Source: Streptomyces tropicalis
GTDB taxonomy: Bacteria; Actinomycetota; Actinomycetes; Streptomycetales; Streptomycetaceae
Assembly: GCF_029269835.1 (NCBI RefSeq)
Contig: NZ_JARJBB010000002.1
Coordinates: 1-64,000, forward strand
Reading direction: 5' to 3'
DNA length: 64,000 nt
Shown piece after piece: positions 1 through 8,953 of this stretch. Numbering within the stretch: position 1 is the stretch's first letter; each line of letters opens with the position of its first letter. The translations under genes and the position numbers were made by a program. The notes beneath the pieces were generated by a model. That model saw only the letters and a list, made by a program, of their open reading frames with translations. It was not told the DNA's origin and did not search any database.

Positions 1-2
1 CT

Positions 3-275
3 GCCTTCGGACTGGGGTCCTACACCGAACTGCAGTCCTCCAACCCCGCCGTCCTCGCCTTCCTCCGCGAACACGAGGACGACCTCGTCCTCTGCGTCCA
101 CAACTTCTCCCGCTTCGCCCAACCCACGGAGATGGACCTGAGCGCGTTCCGCGGGCGACACCCGGTCGAACTGTTCGGCGGGGTGCGCTTCCCGGCCATC
201 GGGGACCTGCCGTACCTGCTCACCATGGCCGGACACGGCTTCTACTGGTTCCGGCTCCGCAAGGACGCCGCGTAG
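3..275 (+). CDS. treS: Maltose alpha-D-glucosyltransferase (trehalose synthase), C-terminal end only
   Basis: The open frame enters from the left edge and ends at TAG 273-275; about 90 C-terminal residues are present. The readable segment (LAFLREHEDDLVLCVHNFSRFAQP, split here as LAFLREHEDD and LVLCVHNFSRFA) is the C-terminal beta domain of GH13 trehalose synthases, which interconvert maltose and trehalose in the cytoplasm. The catalytic barrel lies outside the window. The assignment rests partly on context: maltokinase and branching enzyme follow on the same strand, the usual treS-pep2-glgB order of the actinobacterial GlgE pathway. Another GH13 enzyme with the same tail domain is possible but less likely. 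Confidence 0.85.
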   Translation, partial: AFGLGSYTELQSSNPAVLAFLREHEDDLVLCVHNFSRFAQPTEMDLSAFRGRHPVELFGGVRFPAIGDLPYLLTMAGHGFYWFRLRKDAA

Positions 276-371
276 GGCCGATTCCTCCCCCGCCACCCGG
301 GGTGGGGCGGTTTCTCCGCCCCACCCGCGGGCACGCGTAGTCACACCCGACCAGCGATTGGACGCGACGTC

Positions 372-1811
372 ATGTCGGAAGCCGTCACACGCTCCGTCCC
401 GACCAGCAACCCCGGTCTCCTGGCGTCACTCGATCCCCTGTTGCGGGAGTGGCTCCCGCGCCAGCGCTGGTTCGCCGGCAAGGGCCGTCCGGTCACCGGG
501 TTCTCCCTCGTCTCCGCGACCGAACTGCTGCCCCCGCCCCGCCAGGACGGCACCCCCGCCGGTCGGCTGGGCCTGTACCACCTGATCGTCGTCGCCCACC
601 AGCAGCCGGCCGGCCCCGCGCCGGTCACGGTCACAATCACCGGCACCGGAACCCCTCCCGGCGGCGACTGCTACCAGTTATTGATCGGCGCGCGCGAGGC
701 CCTGCCGCCCCGGCTGGCGCCCGCACTGATCGGACACGTCCAGGAGGGGCCGCTCGCCGGGCACACGGTCTACGAGGCCCTGTACGACGCGCGGTCCGCC
801 GAGGTCATCATGGAGGCGCTGCGCACCCGGGCCCGCATCGGCGCCCTGCGCTTCGACCGGCGGGACGAGATACGCCCCGACCTGGTCCCCCGCCTGATGA
901 CCGCGGAACAGTCCAACTCCTCGGTCGTCTACGGAGATACGTTCATTCTCAAGGTGCTCCGGCGGGTCGTACCGGGCACCAACCCGGACCTGGAACTGCC
1001 GCTGGCCCTGGCCCGGGAGGGCTGCCCCCGGGTGCCCGCCCCGACGGCGTGGATGACGGCGGAGACATCGGGTGAGCCGTACGTGCTGGGCGTGCTCCAG
1101 CCCTTCCTGCAGGGCGCTTCGGACGGCTGGGAGCTGTCGCTGCGCGAACTGGCCAAGGGCGAGGACTTCGCCGCCGAGGCACGGGCGCTCGGGCGGGCCA
1201 CGGCCGAGGTGCACACCGCACTGGCCCGGGCGCTGCCGACCGTCACCCTGGGCCATTCGCAGATGCAGGCCCTGGTCGACGGCATGACCGAGCGGCTCGC
1301 GGCCGCCGCCCAGGCGGTACCCGCGCTGCGGCCCCATGTGCCCGGTCTGCACTCGGCCTTCGAGGCGCTGGCCGACCTCGCCGCCGAGGGCGCCACCTGG
1401 ACCGCCCAGCGCATCCACGGCGACCTGCACCTCGGCCAGTGCCTGCGCTCCGCGTCCGGGCGGTGGTCGCTCATCGACTTCGAGGGCGAGCCCGCGAAGA
1501 CCCTGGCCGAGCGGCGGATGCCGCAGCCCGTGGTGCGGGACGTGGCCGGGATGCTGCGCTCCTTCGACTACGCGGCGCACTCCGCCGACGGACCGCCCGC
1601 GCCGGACTGGGCGACCGCCTGCCGGGCCGCCTTCTGCACCGGCTACGCCGACGCCGGCGGGCGGGACCCCCGGACGGACCCGGTGCTGCTGCGGGCCTTC
1701 GAGACGGACAAGGCCGTCTACGAGGTCCTCTACGAGGCCCGGCACCGGCCCGACTGGCTGCCGGTGCCGATGTCGGCGGTGCGCCGGCTGGCCGCCCCCG
1801 ACCCGAGCTGA
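372..1811 (+). CDS. mak: Maltokinase (Pep2/Mak)
   Basis: 479-residue cytoplasmic kinase that phosphorylates maltose with ATP to maltose-1-phosphate, the donor precursor used by GlgE. The protein shows the aminoglycoside-phosphotransferase-like catalytic signature: HGDLH at residues 349-353 (catalytic Asp 351) and IDFEGEP with the metal-binding Asp at residue 369. The N-terminal WFAGKGRPVTGF stretch is the typical maltokinase cap. ATG 372 is about 95 bases after the treS stop and opens SEAVTRSVP; no strong ribosome site is visible. It sits between treS and glgB, with glgB 48 bases downstream, so a common transcript is likely. Length is slightly above the roughly 455 residues usual for the family. 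Confidence 0.93.
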   Translation: MSEAVTRSVPTSNPGLLASLDPLLREWLPRQRWFAGKGRPVTGFSLVSATELLPPPRQDGTPAGRLGLYHLIVVAHQQPAGPAPVTVTITGTGTPPGGDCYQLLIGAREALPPRLAPALIGHVQEGPLAGHTVYEALYDARSAEVIMEALRTRARIGALRFDRRDEIRPDLVPRLMTAEQSNSSVVYGDTFILKVLRRVVPGTNPDLELPLALAREGCPRVPAPTAWMTAETSGEPYVLGVLQPFLQGASDGWELSLRELAKGEDFAAEARALGRATAEVHTALARALPTVTLGHSQMQALVDGMTERLAAAAQAVPALRPHVPGLHSAFEALADLAAEGATWTAQRIHGDLHLGQCLRSASGRWSLIDFEGEPAKTLAERRMPQPVVRDVAGMLRSFDYAAHSADGPPAPDWATACRAAFCTGYADAGGRDPRTDPVLLRAFETDKAVYEVLYEARHRPDWLPVPMSAVRRLAAPDPS

Positions 1812-1859
1812 CCCCCTCTCTCCCACTCACCTGACCTGCGCGCCGAGGAGGCTCCACCC

Positions 1860-4673
1860 GTGACGCCCCGCCCTCCGTCCAGCGGTTCGGATCCGCAGAA
1901 GAAGCCCGCTCAGGCCGGCCCGGAGCAGCCGCCGGACACCGCGCCGCCGGCACGGGCGGCGAAGAAGGCCGCACCCGCGGCACCCGCGGCGAGGAAACCG
2001 GCCGGGAAGGCGGCGGGGAAGCCGTCGTCCGAGGCCGCGGCGAAACGGCCGACGGCCACGAGGAAGCCGGCTGCGCAGAAGAAGGCCGGGGCGGAGAAGG
2101 GCACGGCCGCCGCGAAGAGGGCGCGGGCGGACAAGGGCCCGGCGGGCGCCGCGAAGAAGGCGACGGCCGCGGGGACGTCGGGCACGGTCAGGAAGGCGGC
2201 CGCCCGGAAGGAGACCGCCGAGCGGCCGGGGCCGGCCGTGGCGAAGACCGCCGCGGGCACGCCCACGGCGGCGCGGAAGCCCGCCCGGACCGCGACCGCC
2301 CCGAAACAGCCGGCCGTGACGGCGGCCGGAGGCGGACCGGCCGTGACCACCGCACCCGTGAGCGGCCCCGGCGTCACCACCCCGACCGGGGACGGACCGA
2401 CCGGAGGCGGACCGGCCGTGACCGCGGCCGGCGGGAGCGGGGCGGCGGGACCGGCGGTGCACGGGGAGGGGCCGCTGGAGGTGGCCGTCTCCCCCGGCGT
2501 CGACGCGGCGGACCGCGAACGGCTGCTGGCCGGCACGCACCACAGCCCGCACTCCGTGCTCGGTGCCCATCCGGTGCCCGGCGGAGTCGCCTTCCGGGTG
2601 TTCCGCCCCTACGCGCTGTCCGTCACCCTGGTCACCGGGGACCTGCGGGCCGAACTGCACGCCGACGGGCAGGGGTTCTTCTCGGGGCTGCTGCCGCTGC
2701 GGGACGTCCCGGCGTACCGGCTGGAGGTGGCGTACGAGGGGACGGTGCAGCAGACCGACGACGCCTACCGCTTCCTGCCCGCCCTCGGCGAGCTGGACCT
2801 GCACCTGATCGGCGAGGGCCGGCACGAGCAGCTGTGGAAGGCGCTCGGCGCGGAGCCGATGACCCACCAGGGCGTGACCGGGACCCGCTTCGCGGTGTGG
2901 GCGCCGAACGCGCGGGGCGTCCGGGTGGCCGGTGCCTTCAACTTCTGGGACGGCACCGGCCACCCGATGCGGTCGCTGGGCTCCTCCGGTGTGTGGGAGC
3001 TGTTCGTGCCCGGCGTCGGCGAGGGCGAGCTGTACAAGTTCGACATCACCCGGCCGGACGGCTCCCACACCCTGCGGGCCGACCCCATGGCGCGCCGCAC
3101 CGAGGCACCGCCGGCCACGTCGTCGGTGGTGCACGCCTCGCACCACGAGTGGGACGACGCGGAGTGGATGGCCCGCCGCGCCGACAGGCCGGCGCACGAC
3201 GCCCCGTTCTCCGTCTACGAGATCCACCTGCCGTCCTGGCGACCGGGGCTGACGTACCGCCGGCTCGCCGAGCAACTGCCCTCGTACGTTCGGGACCTGG
3301 GCTTCACGCACGTGGAGCTGATGCCGGTCGCCGAGCACCCCTTCGGCGGGTCCTGGGGCTACCAGGTCACCGGCTTCTACGCCCCCACCGCCCGCCTGGG
3401 CACCCCCGACGACTTCAAGTTCCTGATCGACGCCCTGCACCGGGCGGGGATCGGCGTCCTGATGGACTGGGTGCCCGCGCACTTCCCCCGCGACGCGTGG
3501 GCGCTGGCCGAGTTCGACGGCCGCCCGCTGTACGAGCACGCGGATCCGCTGCGCGCCGCCCACCCGGACTGGGGCACCCTGGAGTTCGACTTCGGCCGGC
3601 GGGAGGTGCGCAACTTCCTGGTGGCGAACGCGGTGTACTGGTGCGAGGAGTTCCACATCGACGGCCTGCGGGTGGACGCCGTCGCCTCCATGCTCTACCT
3701 GGACTACTCGCGCGAGCCGGGGCAGTGGACGCCCAACGAGCACGGCGGCCGGGAGAACCTGGACGCGGTGGCCTTCCTGCAGGAGATGAACGCCACCGTG
3801 TACCGCAGGGCGCCGGGTGTGGTGACGGTCGCGGAGGAGTCCACGGCCTGGGACGGGGTGACCCGGGCGACCCACCACCGCGGCCCGAGCGGCTTCGGCG
3901 GCCTGGGCTTCGGGCTGAAGTGGAACATGGGCTGGATGCACGACTCGCTGCAGTACATGAGCCACGACCCGGTCCACCGCCGCTACCACCACCACGAGAT
4001 GACGTTCTCGATGGCGTACGCGTACAGCGAGAACTACGTCCTGCCGATCTCGCACGACGAGGTCGTGCACGGCAAGGGCTCCCTGGTGTCGAAGATGCCG
4101 GGCGACTGGTGGCAGCAGCGTGCCAACCTGCGCGCCTACCTCGGCTTCATGTGGTCCCATCCCGGCAAGCAACTCCTCTTCATGGGGCAGGAGTTCGCCC
4201 AGGGTGCCGAGTGGTCCGAGGCGCACGGCCCGGACTGGTGGCTGCTGGACCCGGCCTACGGGGCGGAGGCCGACCACCGCGGGGTGCGGGACCTGGTGCG
4301 CGACCTCAACGCGGTCTACCGCGCCACGCCCGCCCTGTGGGAGCGCGACGTCCACCCCGACGGCTTCGAGTGGATCGTGGGGGACGCCGCGGACGACAAC
4401 GTGCTCGCCTTCCTGCGCCGCGACGCCTCGGGCTCGCCCCTGCTGGCGGTGTCCCACCTCGCCCCCGTCGTCCGCGCCGACTACCGCGTCGGTGTCCCCG
4501 ACGACGTCCCGGCCTGGGCGGAGGTCCTCAACACCGACGCGGGCCGCTACGGCGGGAGCGACGTCGTCCGCCCGGACCCGGTGAAACCGGAGCCCCAGCC
4601 GTGGCACGGGCGTCCGGCCAGCATCCGGCTGACCCTGCCGCCCCTGGCGACGGTGTGGCTGCGTCCCGCCTGA
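1860..4673 (+). CDS. glgB: 1,4-alpha-glucan branching enzyme (GlgB) with long Lys/Ala-rich N-terminal tail
   Basis: 937 residues, GTG start preceded by GAGGAGG. GlgB makes alpha-1,6 branches in glycogen or GlgE-type glucan. Residues about 1-215 are a low-complexity tail rich in Ala, Lys, Pro, Thr and Gly (many AAKKA/RKPA motifs), then two CBM48-like modules (one around 220-320, one with [20 protein letters not shown] near 345) and a GH13_9 barrel. Catalytic residues fit the family: nucleophile Asp about 606 in [11 protein letters not shown], acid/base Glu about 659 in VTVAEES, transition-state Asp about 733 in [10 protein letters not shown]. Bacterial GlgB is usually 720-760 residues, so the tail explains the excess length. 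It follows mak by 48 bases and is probably co-transcribed. Confidence 0.95.
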   Translation: MTPRPPSSGSDPQKKPAQAGPEQPPDTAPPARAAKKAAPAAPAARKPAGKAAGKPSSEAAAKRPTATRKPAAQKKAGAEKGTAAAKRARADKGPAGAAKKATAAGTSGTVRKAAARKETAERPGPAVAKTAAGTPTAARKPARTATAPKQPAVTAAGGGPAVTTAPVSGPGVTTPTGDGPTGGGPAVTAAGGSGAAGPAVHGEGPLEVAVSPGVDAADRERLLAGTHHSPHSVLGAHPVPGGVAFRVFRPYALSVTLVTGDLRAELHADGQGFFSGLLPLRDVPAYRLEVAYEGTVQQTDDAYRFLPALGELDLHLIGEGRHEQLWKALGAEPMTHQGVTGTRFAVWAPNARGVRVAGAFNFWDGTGHPMRSLGSSGVWELFVPGVGEGELYKFDITRPDGSHTLRADPMARRTEAPPATSSVVHASHHEWDDAEWMARRADRPAHDAPFSVYEIHLPSWRPGLTYRRLAEQLPSYVRDLGFTHVELMPVAEHPFGGSWGYQVTGFYAPTARLGTPDDFKFLIDALHRAGIGVLMDWVPAHFPRDAWALAEFDGRPLYEHADPLRAAHPDWGTLEFDFGRREVRNFLVANAVYWCEEFHIDGLRVDAVASMLYLDYSREPGQWTPNEHGGRENLDAVAFLQEMNATVYRRAPGVVTVAEESTAWDGVTRATHHRGPSGFGGLGFGLKWNMGWMHDSLQYMSHDPVHRRYHHHEMTFSMAYAYSENYVLPISHDEVVHGKGSLVSKMPGDWWQQRANLRAYLGFMWSHPGKQLLFMGQEFAQGAEWSEAHGPDWWLLDPAYGAEADHRGVRDLVRDLNAVYRATPALWERDVHPDGFEWIVGDAADDNVLAFLRRDASGSPLLAVSHLAPVVRADYRVGVPDDVPAWAEVLNTDAGRYGGSDVVRPDPVKPEPQPWHGRPASIRLTLPPLATVWLRPA

Positions 4674-4739
4674 CCCGGGGCGGGCGCCCGCCGTAGAGTG
4701 CCTGCGGGTCAGTCGGGTGCACACGGGGGGATCGAGCGC

Positions 4740-5594
4740 ATGCGACCTTACGGATCAGTGGCCGCCGTGCTGTGCGCCGCCGCCGTCCTCCTGCTGGGCG
4801 GGTGCGGCACGCAGGTGGCCGGCCGGGGCGGGGGGACGCCCGCCACCGCGACGGGTCCGCTCCCGTGGACCCTCGCGGAGCCGTCCTCCGTCCTCGCCGC
4901 CCGGCTCGGCACCGACCGCCGCACGCTGAGCCTGGACGCCCCTGTGCCCGCGGGCCCCCGTCCGTGCGTGCGCGGGCTCCGGGCGGTGGTCACGGACACC
5001 GCGGCGAAGCAGGTGTGGGTGCAGGTCACCTTCGCGTCCCCGTCCGGGGACCGGCGTTCGGGCTGCACCGGGCAGACCACGGCCACGGCGCGGGTACGGC
5101 TGCCGCAGCCCCTGGAAGGCCGGGACCTGATCGTCGACCACTACACCGTCTTCACCGCCGACGGCGCGAAACCGCCCGCGCTGCGGCGGTGCGGGCAGCT
5201 GGGGTGCCGTCCGCCGGCCACCGGCTGCACCCCGGCCTCCTACGAACAGGCGCTGTTCGCCGTCGGCGCGCCCCGGCACACGTACCGCGACGCCGAACAC
5301 TGCGACGGCGCATGGCTGGTGCTGGACTTCTCCTGGCGCACGGGACCGGCCTGCGCCGGCGACACCACGAACCCGGCCTGCTCGTCCCGGCTGGGCGACC
5401 GGTACTTCTTCCGGGCCGAGCACACCGGCTGGAAGCCGTTCCTGGAGAGCACGGCCGGCGGCTGCCGGGCCGTGCGGCGCCGGGAACCGGCCTTCCCGCC
5501 CGCGCTGTGCACGTCACTGGCACCGCTGCCGGCCTCCCTGCACCCGAGCCACCCGCCGTCGGCCTCGCCGACGGCGGGTGGGGACAGCCACTAG
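4740..5594 (+). CDS. Cys-rich putative lipoprotein of unknown function
   Basis: 284 residues. The ATG at 4740 is preceded by a GGGGGGA ribosome site; an upstream in-frame start at 4698 would put charged residues before the signal peptide, so 4740 is preferred. Residues 1-22 form a signal peptide with lipobox LLGGC, predicting a lipid-anchored extracytoplasmic protein. The mature part holds about a dozen further cysteines, an even distribution that suggests several disulfides, and a Pro/Ser-rich tail. I recognise no domain. It lies alone after glgB, reading towards helR; its TAG stop (5592-5594) falls inside the CTAG border of a MITE-like element. Confidence 0.8.
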   Translation: MRPYGSVAAVLCAAAVLLLGGCGTQVAGRGGGTPATATGPLPWTLAEPSSVLAARLGTDRRTLSLDAPVPAGPRPCVRGLRAVVTDTAAKQVWVQVTFASPSGDRRSGCTGQTTATARVRLPQPLEGRDLIVDHYTVFTADGAKPPALRRCGQLGCRPPATGCTPASYEQALFAVGAPRHTYRDAEHCDGAWLVLDFSWRTGPACAGDTTNPACSSRLGDRYFFRAEHTGWKPFLESTAGGCRAVRRREPAFPPALCTSLAPLPASLHPSHPPSASPTAGGDSH

Positions 5595-5758
5595 TGCTGT
5601 GGCCGGAAAGGTTTGCCGGGATGCTCGCGGCGTCCGGTGCGGTGCATCGCAAGGCGGAGCGTCGCCCGCGTACTGGATGTACTCGGGTGATGCGACAACG
5701 CAGCGAGGTGCCGTGCCGGGCGTCGCGAGCCGGTGAACCTTTCCGGTCACAGCACTAG
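5591..5758. mobile_element. MITE-like element A, 160 bp, flanked by CTAG direct repeats
   Basis: The element proper is 5595-5754. Its ends are 19-bp inverted repeats (TGCTGTGGCCGGAAAGGTT left; reverse complement of the right end differs only by A for G at the eighth base). CTAG is present immediately outside both ends (5591-5594 and 5755-5758), as expected for a 4-bp target duplication. No coding capacity for a transposase. Subterminal segments 5626-5641 and 5712-5728 are imperfect inverted repeats of each other and recur in the element at 28546-28718. The stop codons of the lipoprotein gene and of helR both use the CTAG borders. Confidence 0.8.
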
Positions 5759-8028
5759 GGACCGGTGAGGCCCGCGGCCATCGCCTCCGGCAGCCGGTCC
5801 GTGTACAGCACGCCCAGCCGCTGCGTGGCGCGGGTCAGGGCGACGTACAGGTCGCTGGTGGAGCAGCGGCCGGGCTCGACCACGAGGACGGAGTCGAACT
5901 CCAGGCCCTTGGCGCCGCGCGGGTCGAGCAGGACGACCGAGCGGGTCAGGTCGGGCTCGGCGTCCGCCCGCACGCCGTCCAGCCGGGCGGCGAGCGCGCG
6001 GTGCAGGTCGCGCGGGGCGATCACGGCGAGCCGGCCCTCGGCCGGGGTCAGCTCCGCGACCGCCTCGGCGACCGCGGCGGGCAGGTCGCCGGTGGCCCGC
6101 GCCCAGGGCCGCACACCCGTGGACCGGACCGAGCGGGGCGGCTCGAAGGAGGGCTGCGCGGCGCGCACCACCGCGGCCGCCACGTCCATGATCTCCGCCG
6201 GGGTGCGGTAGTTGACGCCGAGTCGGGTGTGCTCCCAGCGGTCCTCCACGAAGGGCCGCAGGATGTCGTCCCAGGAGCCGGTCCCGGCCGCCTCGGCGGT
6301 CTGCGCCGGGTCGCCGACCAGGGTCATCGAGCGGGTCGGGCTGCGCCGCATCAGCAGCCGCCACGCCATCGGCGACAGCTCCTGCGCCTCGTCGACGATG
6401 ATGTGCCCGAAGGCCCAGGTGCGGTCGGCGGCCGCGCGGTCGGCGGCGCTGCGGTGGTCCGCCTCCTCCTGGCGCTCGGCGAACCGCTCGGCGTCGATGA
6501 TGTCGTGCGCGGACAGCACCTCGGAGCTCTCCGGGTCGCTGTCCTCCTTGTCGTCGAACTCGTAGGTCCGGGAGGCGTAGGAGACGTCGAGGACGCCCTG
6601 GGCGTAGGCCACCTGCGTCGCGCGTTCCCGCTCGGCCCGCGCCCGGGCCGAGCGCTCGTCCACGCCGAGCAGTTCGGCCGCCTCGTCGAGCAGCGGCACG
6701 TCCGCCGCGGTCCACGCCCGGGTGACCGGGCGGCGGATCACGGCCGCGTCCTCGGTGCCCACGTACCCGTCGGGGTCGGCGAGGAGGTCGGCGACCAGCC
6801 GCTGCGGGCTGAGCAGGGGCCACAACCGGTCGACGGCGGACCACACCTCGGGGTTCTCGGCGAGTTCGTCGCGGATCTGGGTGATGTCGGAGGCGTCCAG
6901 CAGGCTGGAGCCGTCGTAGGGGTCGGTGCCCACACGCTCGGCGTACAGGTCGGTGAGCGCGTTGAGGACATGGCCCTCGAAGTGCTCGCGGGCCGCGTTG
7001 TGCGGCAGCCCGGTGGCGCGGGTCCGCTCGCGGGCGACGCCGACCAGGCCGTCGTCCAGCATGAGCACCTCGCGGTCGTGCTCGACGGTGAGGACCGGGT
7101 CGGGCAGCGCCTGCCGGTCGCGGACGGCGGCGGCGAGGACGTCGGCCATGTCGGCGCGGCCCTTCACCGCGGCCGCCTCCGGGGTGTCCTCCGCGGTCGC
7201 CCGCACGCCGGGGAACAGCTCGCCGACGGTCGCCAGCAGCACGCCCGTCTCGCCGAGGGAGGGCAGCACCTCGCCGATGTAGCCGAGGAAGGCGGGGTTG
7301 GGGCCGACGATCAGGACGGCCCGCTTGGCGAGCAGTTCCCGGTGCTCGTAGAGGAGGTACGCGGCGCGGTGCAGGGCGACCGCCGTCTTGCCGGTGCCGG
7401 GTCCGCCCTCGACGACCAGCACCCCGCGGTGCGGTGCCCGGATGATCTCGTCCTGCTCGGCCTGGATGGTCTGCACGATGTCGCTCATGCGGCCGGTGCG
7501 CGCCGAGTCGAGCGCGGCGAGCAGCACCGCGTCGCCGGAGGGGTCCTCGTGGCCGGTGCGGGTGGCGTCGCCGAGGTCGAGGATCTCGTCGTGCAGGGCG
7601 GTGACCCGGCGGCCGTCGGTGGCGATGTGCCGGCGTCGGCGCAGGCCCATCGGGGTGTGGCCGGTGGCCAGGTAGAAGGGCCGGGCCACGTCGGCCCGCC
7701 AGTCGACGAGGACGGGAGTGCGCTCGGCGTCGTCGGCGCGCAGGCCGATGCGGCCGATGTGGTGGGCGGCCCCGGAGGCCGGGTCGATCCGGCCGAAGCA
7801 GAGGGAGCCGTCGACGGCGTTCAGCGCGGCGAGCAGTCCCGACCGCTCGGCGACGAGGATGTCCCGTTCCAGCCGGGCCTGCATGGGCTTGTCGCCCTGG
7901 GCGAGCGCGTCCGTGACGGAGGCCTCGGTGGCGCCGCGCAGGGCGTCCACCCGTGCGTAGAGCCCGTCGATGAATTCCTGCTCGTCCTTCAATTCACCGT
8001 CCGGAAATTCGGTGTTTGACAATTCCAC
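5755..8028 (-). CDS. helR: HelR: superfamily I helicase-like RNA polymerase recycling ATPase
   Basis: 757 residues from GTG 8028; ATG 8076 (773 residues) is the alternative, and GGGCGGGA just before GTG 8028 decides the choice weakly. Motifs of UvrD/HelD-type ATPases are clear: Walker A GGPGTGKTAV near residue 206, a central IIVDEAQELSP, LVGDPAQT, NYRTPAEIM, and the C-terminal KGLEFDSVLVVEP and DLYVALTRATQRL. HelD/HelR proteins bind RNA polymerase and pull it off DNA; in S. venezuelae HelR displaces rifamycins from the polymerase (published work, from memory). I see no rifamycin-associated element upstream. The first 40 codons are less GC-rich than the rest. The gene converges on the lipoprotein gene, with element A between. 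Confidence 0.9.
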   Translation of the reverse strand: MELSNTEFPDGELKDEQEFIDGLYARVDALRGATEASVTDALAQGDKPMQARLERDILVAERSGLLAALNAVDGSLCFGRIDPASGAAHHIGRIGLRADDAERTPVLVDWRADVARPFYLATGHTPMGLRRRRHIATDGRRVTALHDEILDLGDATRTGHEDPSGDAVLLAALDSARTGRMSDIVQTIQAEQDEIIRAPHRGVLVVEGGPGTGKTAVALHRAAYLLYEHRELLAKRAVLIVGPNPAFLGYIGEVLPSLGETGVLLATVGELFPGVRATAEDTPEAAAVKGRADMADVLAAAVRDRQALPDPVLTVEHDREVLMLDDGLVGVARERTRATGLPHNAAREHFEGHVLNALTDLYAERVGTDPYDGSSLLDASDITQIRDELAENPEVWSAVDRLWPLLSPQRLVADLLADPDGYVGTEDAAVIRRPVTRAWTAADVPLLDEAAELLGVDERSARARAERERATQVAYAQGVLDVSYASRTYEFDDKEDSDPESSEVLSAHDIIDAERFAERQEEADHRSAADRAAADRTWAFGHIIVDEAQELSPMAWRLLMRRSPTRSMTLVGDPAQTAEAAGTGSWDDILRPFVEDRWEHTRLGVNYRTPAEIMDVAAAVVRAAQPSFEPPRSVRSTGVRPWARATGDLPAAVAEAVAELTPAEGRLAVIAPRDLHRALAARLDGVRADAEPDLTRSVVLLDPRGAKGLEFDSVLVVEPGRCSTSDLYVALTRATQRLGVLYTDRLPEAMAAGLTGP

Positions 8029-8107
8029 TCCCGCCCGGATATACTCTGCCCACTGAACTTTCCGTGACTGCCGCATTGCGAAGTCGCGAATCATCGAATA
8101 TACGCAG

Positions 8108-8143
8108 GGAAATCCCCCGAGCGCAATTGCTCGGGGGATTTCC
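8108..8143. terminator. Perfect 15-bp hairpin between thioredoxin gene and helR
   Basis: Arms 8108-8122 (GGAAATCCCCCGAGC) and 8129-8143 are perfectly complementary around a six-base loop (GCAATT). It lies 31 bases beyond the thioredoxin stop and 80 bases ahead of the helR start on the minus strand. A terminator for the MerR-thioredoxin transcript is the simplest reading; a leader structure controlling helR is possible because no T-run follows. Confidence 0.7.
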
Positions 8144-8174
8144 GCGTTTCGGGTCCGTGAGCGCGGGTGGCGTG

Positions 8175-8513
8175 TCAGAGCACGTCGGACAGCTCCTCGA
8201 GCAGGCGCCGCTTGGAGCGGGCCCCCACCATCGACCGCACCGGTCCGCCGTCGCGGAACACCATCAGCGTCGGCGCGGACAGCACCCGGTACGCGAGCGC
8301 CGTTCCCGGGCTGCGGTCCACGTCCAGCCGGACGATCCGCAGCCGGCCGGCCTCCTCGGCGGCGAGGTCGCGCAGCACCGGGGCGAGCTGCCGGCACGGC
8401 CCGCACCACTCGGCGGTGAACTGCACCAGCACCGGCAGGTCCGAACCCAGCACCTCCCGTTCGAAGTCGGCGTCGGTCACCTCGCGCACGCCCTCCTCCG
8501 GCTTGGTCACCAT
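8175..8513 (-). CDS. trxA: Thioredoxin
   Basis: 112-residue cytoplasmic thioredoxin; the redox-active pair is Cys37/Cys40 in the canonical WCGPC motif. The fold signatures VLVQFTAEW, VDRSPGTALAYRVLSAPTLMVFRDG (cis-Pro in SAPT) are in place and there is no signal peptide. ATG 8513 overlaps the end of the upstream MerR gene by seven bases, so the two are probably translationally coupled and this thioredoxin is likely a direct regulatory target of that MerR protein. Size is normal for the family. Confidence 0.93.
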   Translation of the reverse strand: MVTKPEEGVREVTDADFEREVLGSDLPVLVQFTAEWCGPCRQLAPVLRDLAAEEAGRLRIVRLDVDRSPGTALAYRVLSAPTLMVFRDGGPVRSMVGARSKRRLLEELSDVL

Positions 8514-8935
8514 GTCTGCCCTCCCAGTTCGCAGCGGGGTTCCGGACCTCCCGGAACCATGGCCTCGGCGGCCAGCCCGGCCCGCGCGTGCTCGGCGCGG
8601 GCGAGCTGCCCGGCGACCTGCTCGCGCACGTCGTTCAGCTGGGCCACGAGCGCGTCCAGCTCCGCCAGCTTGCGCCGGTAGACCTGGAGCGACGCCGGGC
8701 ACGCGTCGCCCTCCGGATGCCCGGCCCGCAGGCACTCCACGAAGGGCCGGGTCTCCTCCAGCTCGAACCCGAAGTCCTGCAGCGTCCTGATCTGCCGCAG
8801 CAGACGCAGGTCCCGCTCGTCGTAGGCGCGGTGGCCGTTGCCGTCCCGCCGGGCGGGCAGCAGCCCGCGCGCCTCGTAGTACCGCAGCGTCCGCGTCGTG
8901 GTCCCGGCGCGTGCGGCCAGCTCGCCGATTCGCAT
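8507..8935 (-). CDS. MerR-family transcriptional regulator
   Basis: 142 residues from ATG 8935. The N-terminal winged helix is textbook MerR: MRIGELAARAGTTTRTLRYYEARGLLPARR, followed by a long dimerisation helix (VYRRKLAELDALVAQL). Cysteines occur at about 68 and 79 (ECLRAGHPEGDAC) and one near the C-terminus, positions compatible with thiol or metal sensing. MerR proteins normally twist over-spaced promoters of their own operon. The stop codon overlaps the thioredoxin start, suggesting a redox or thiol-stress operon. The inducer cannot be read from sequence. Confidence 0.9.
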   Translation of the reverse strand: MRIGELAARAGTTTRTLRYYEARGLLPARRDGNGHRAYDERDLRLLRQIRTLQDFGFELEETRPFVECLRAGHPEGDACPASLQVYRRKLAELDALVAQLNDVREQVAGQLARAEHARAGLAAEAMVPGGPEPRCELGGQTW

Positions 8936-8953
8936 ACCGCGACGGTACGGCTT

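Noticed and set aside
1827..4724. Very long open frame antisense to glgB
   Set aside because: It exists because stop codons are rare in all frames at this GC; the product is Arg/Gly/Val-rich without family motifs, while the plus frame has clear catalytic motifs.
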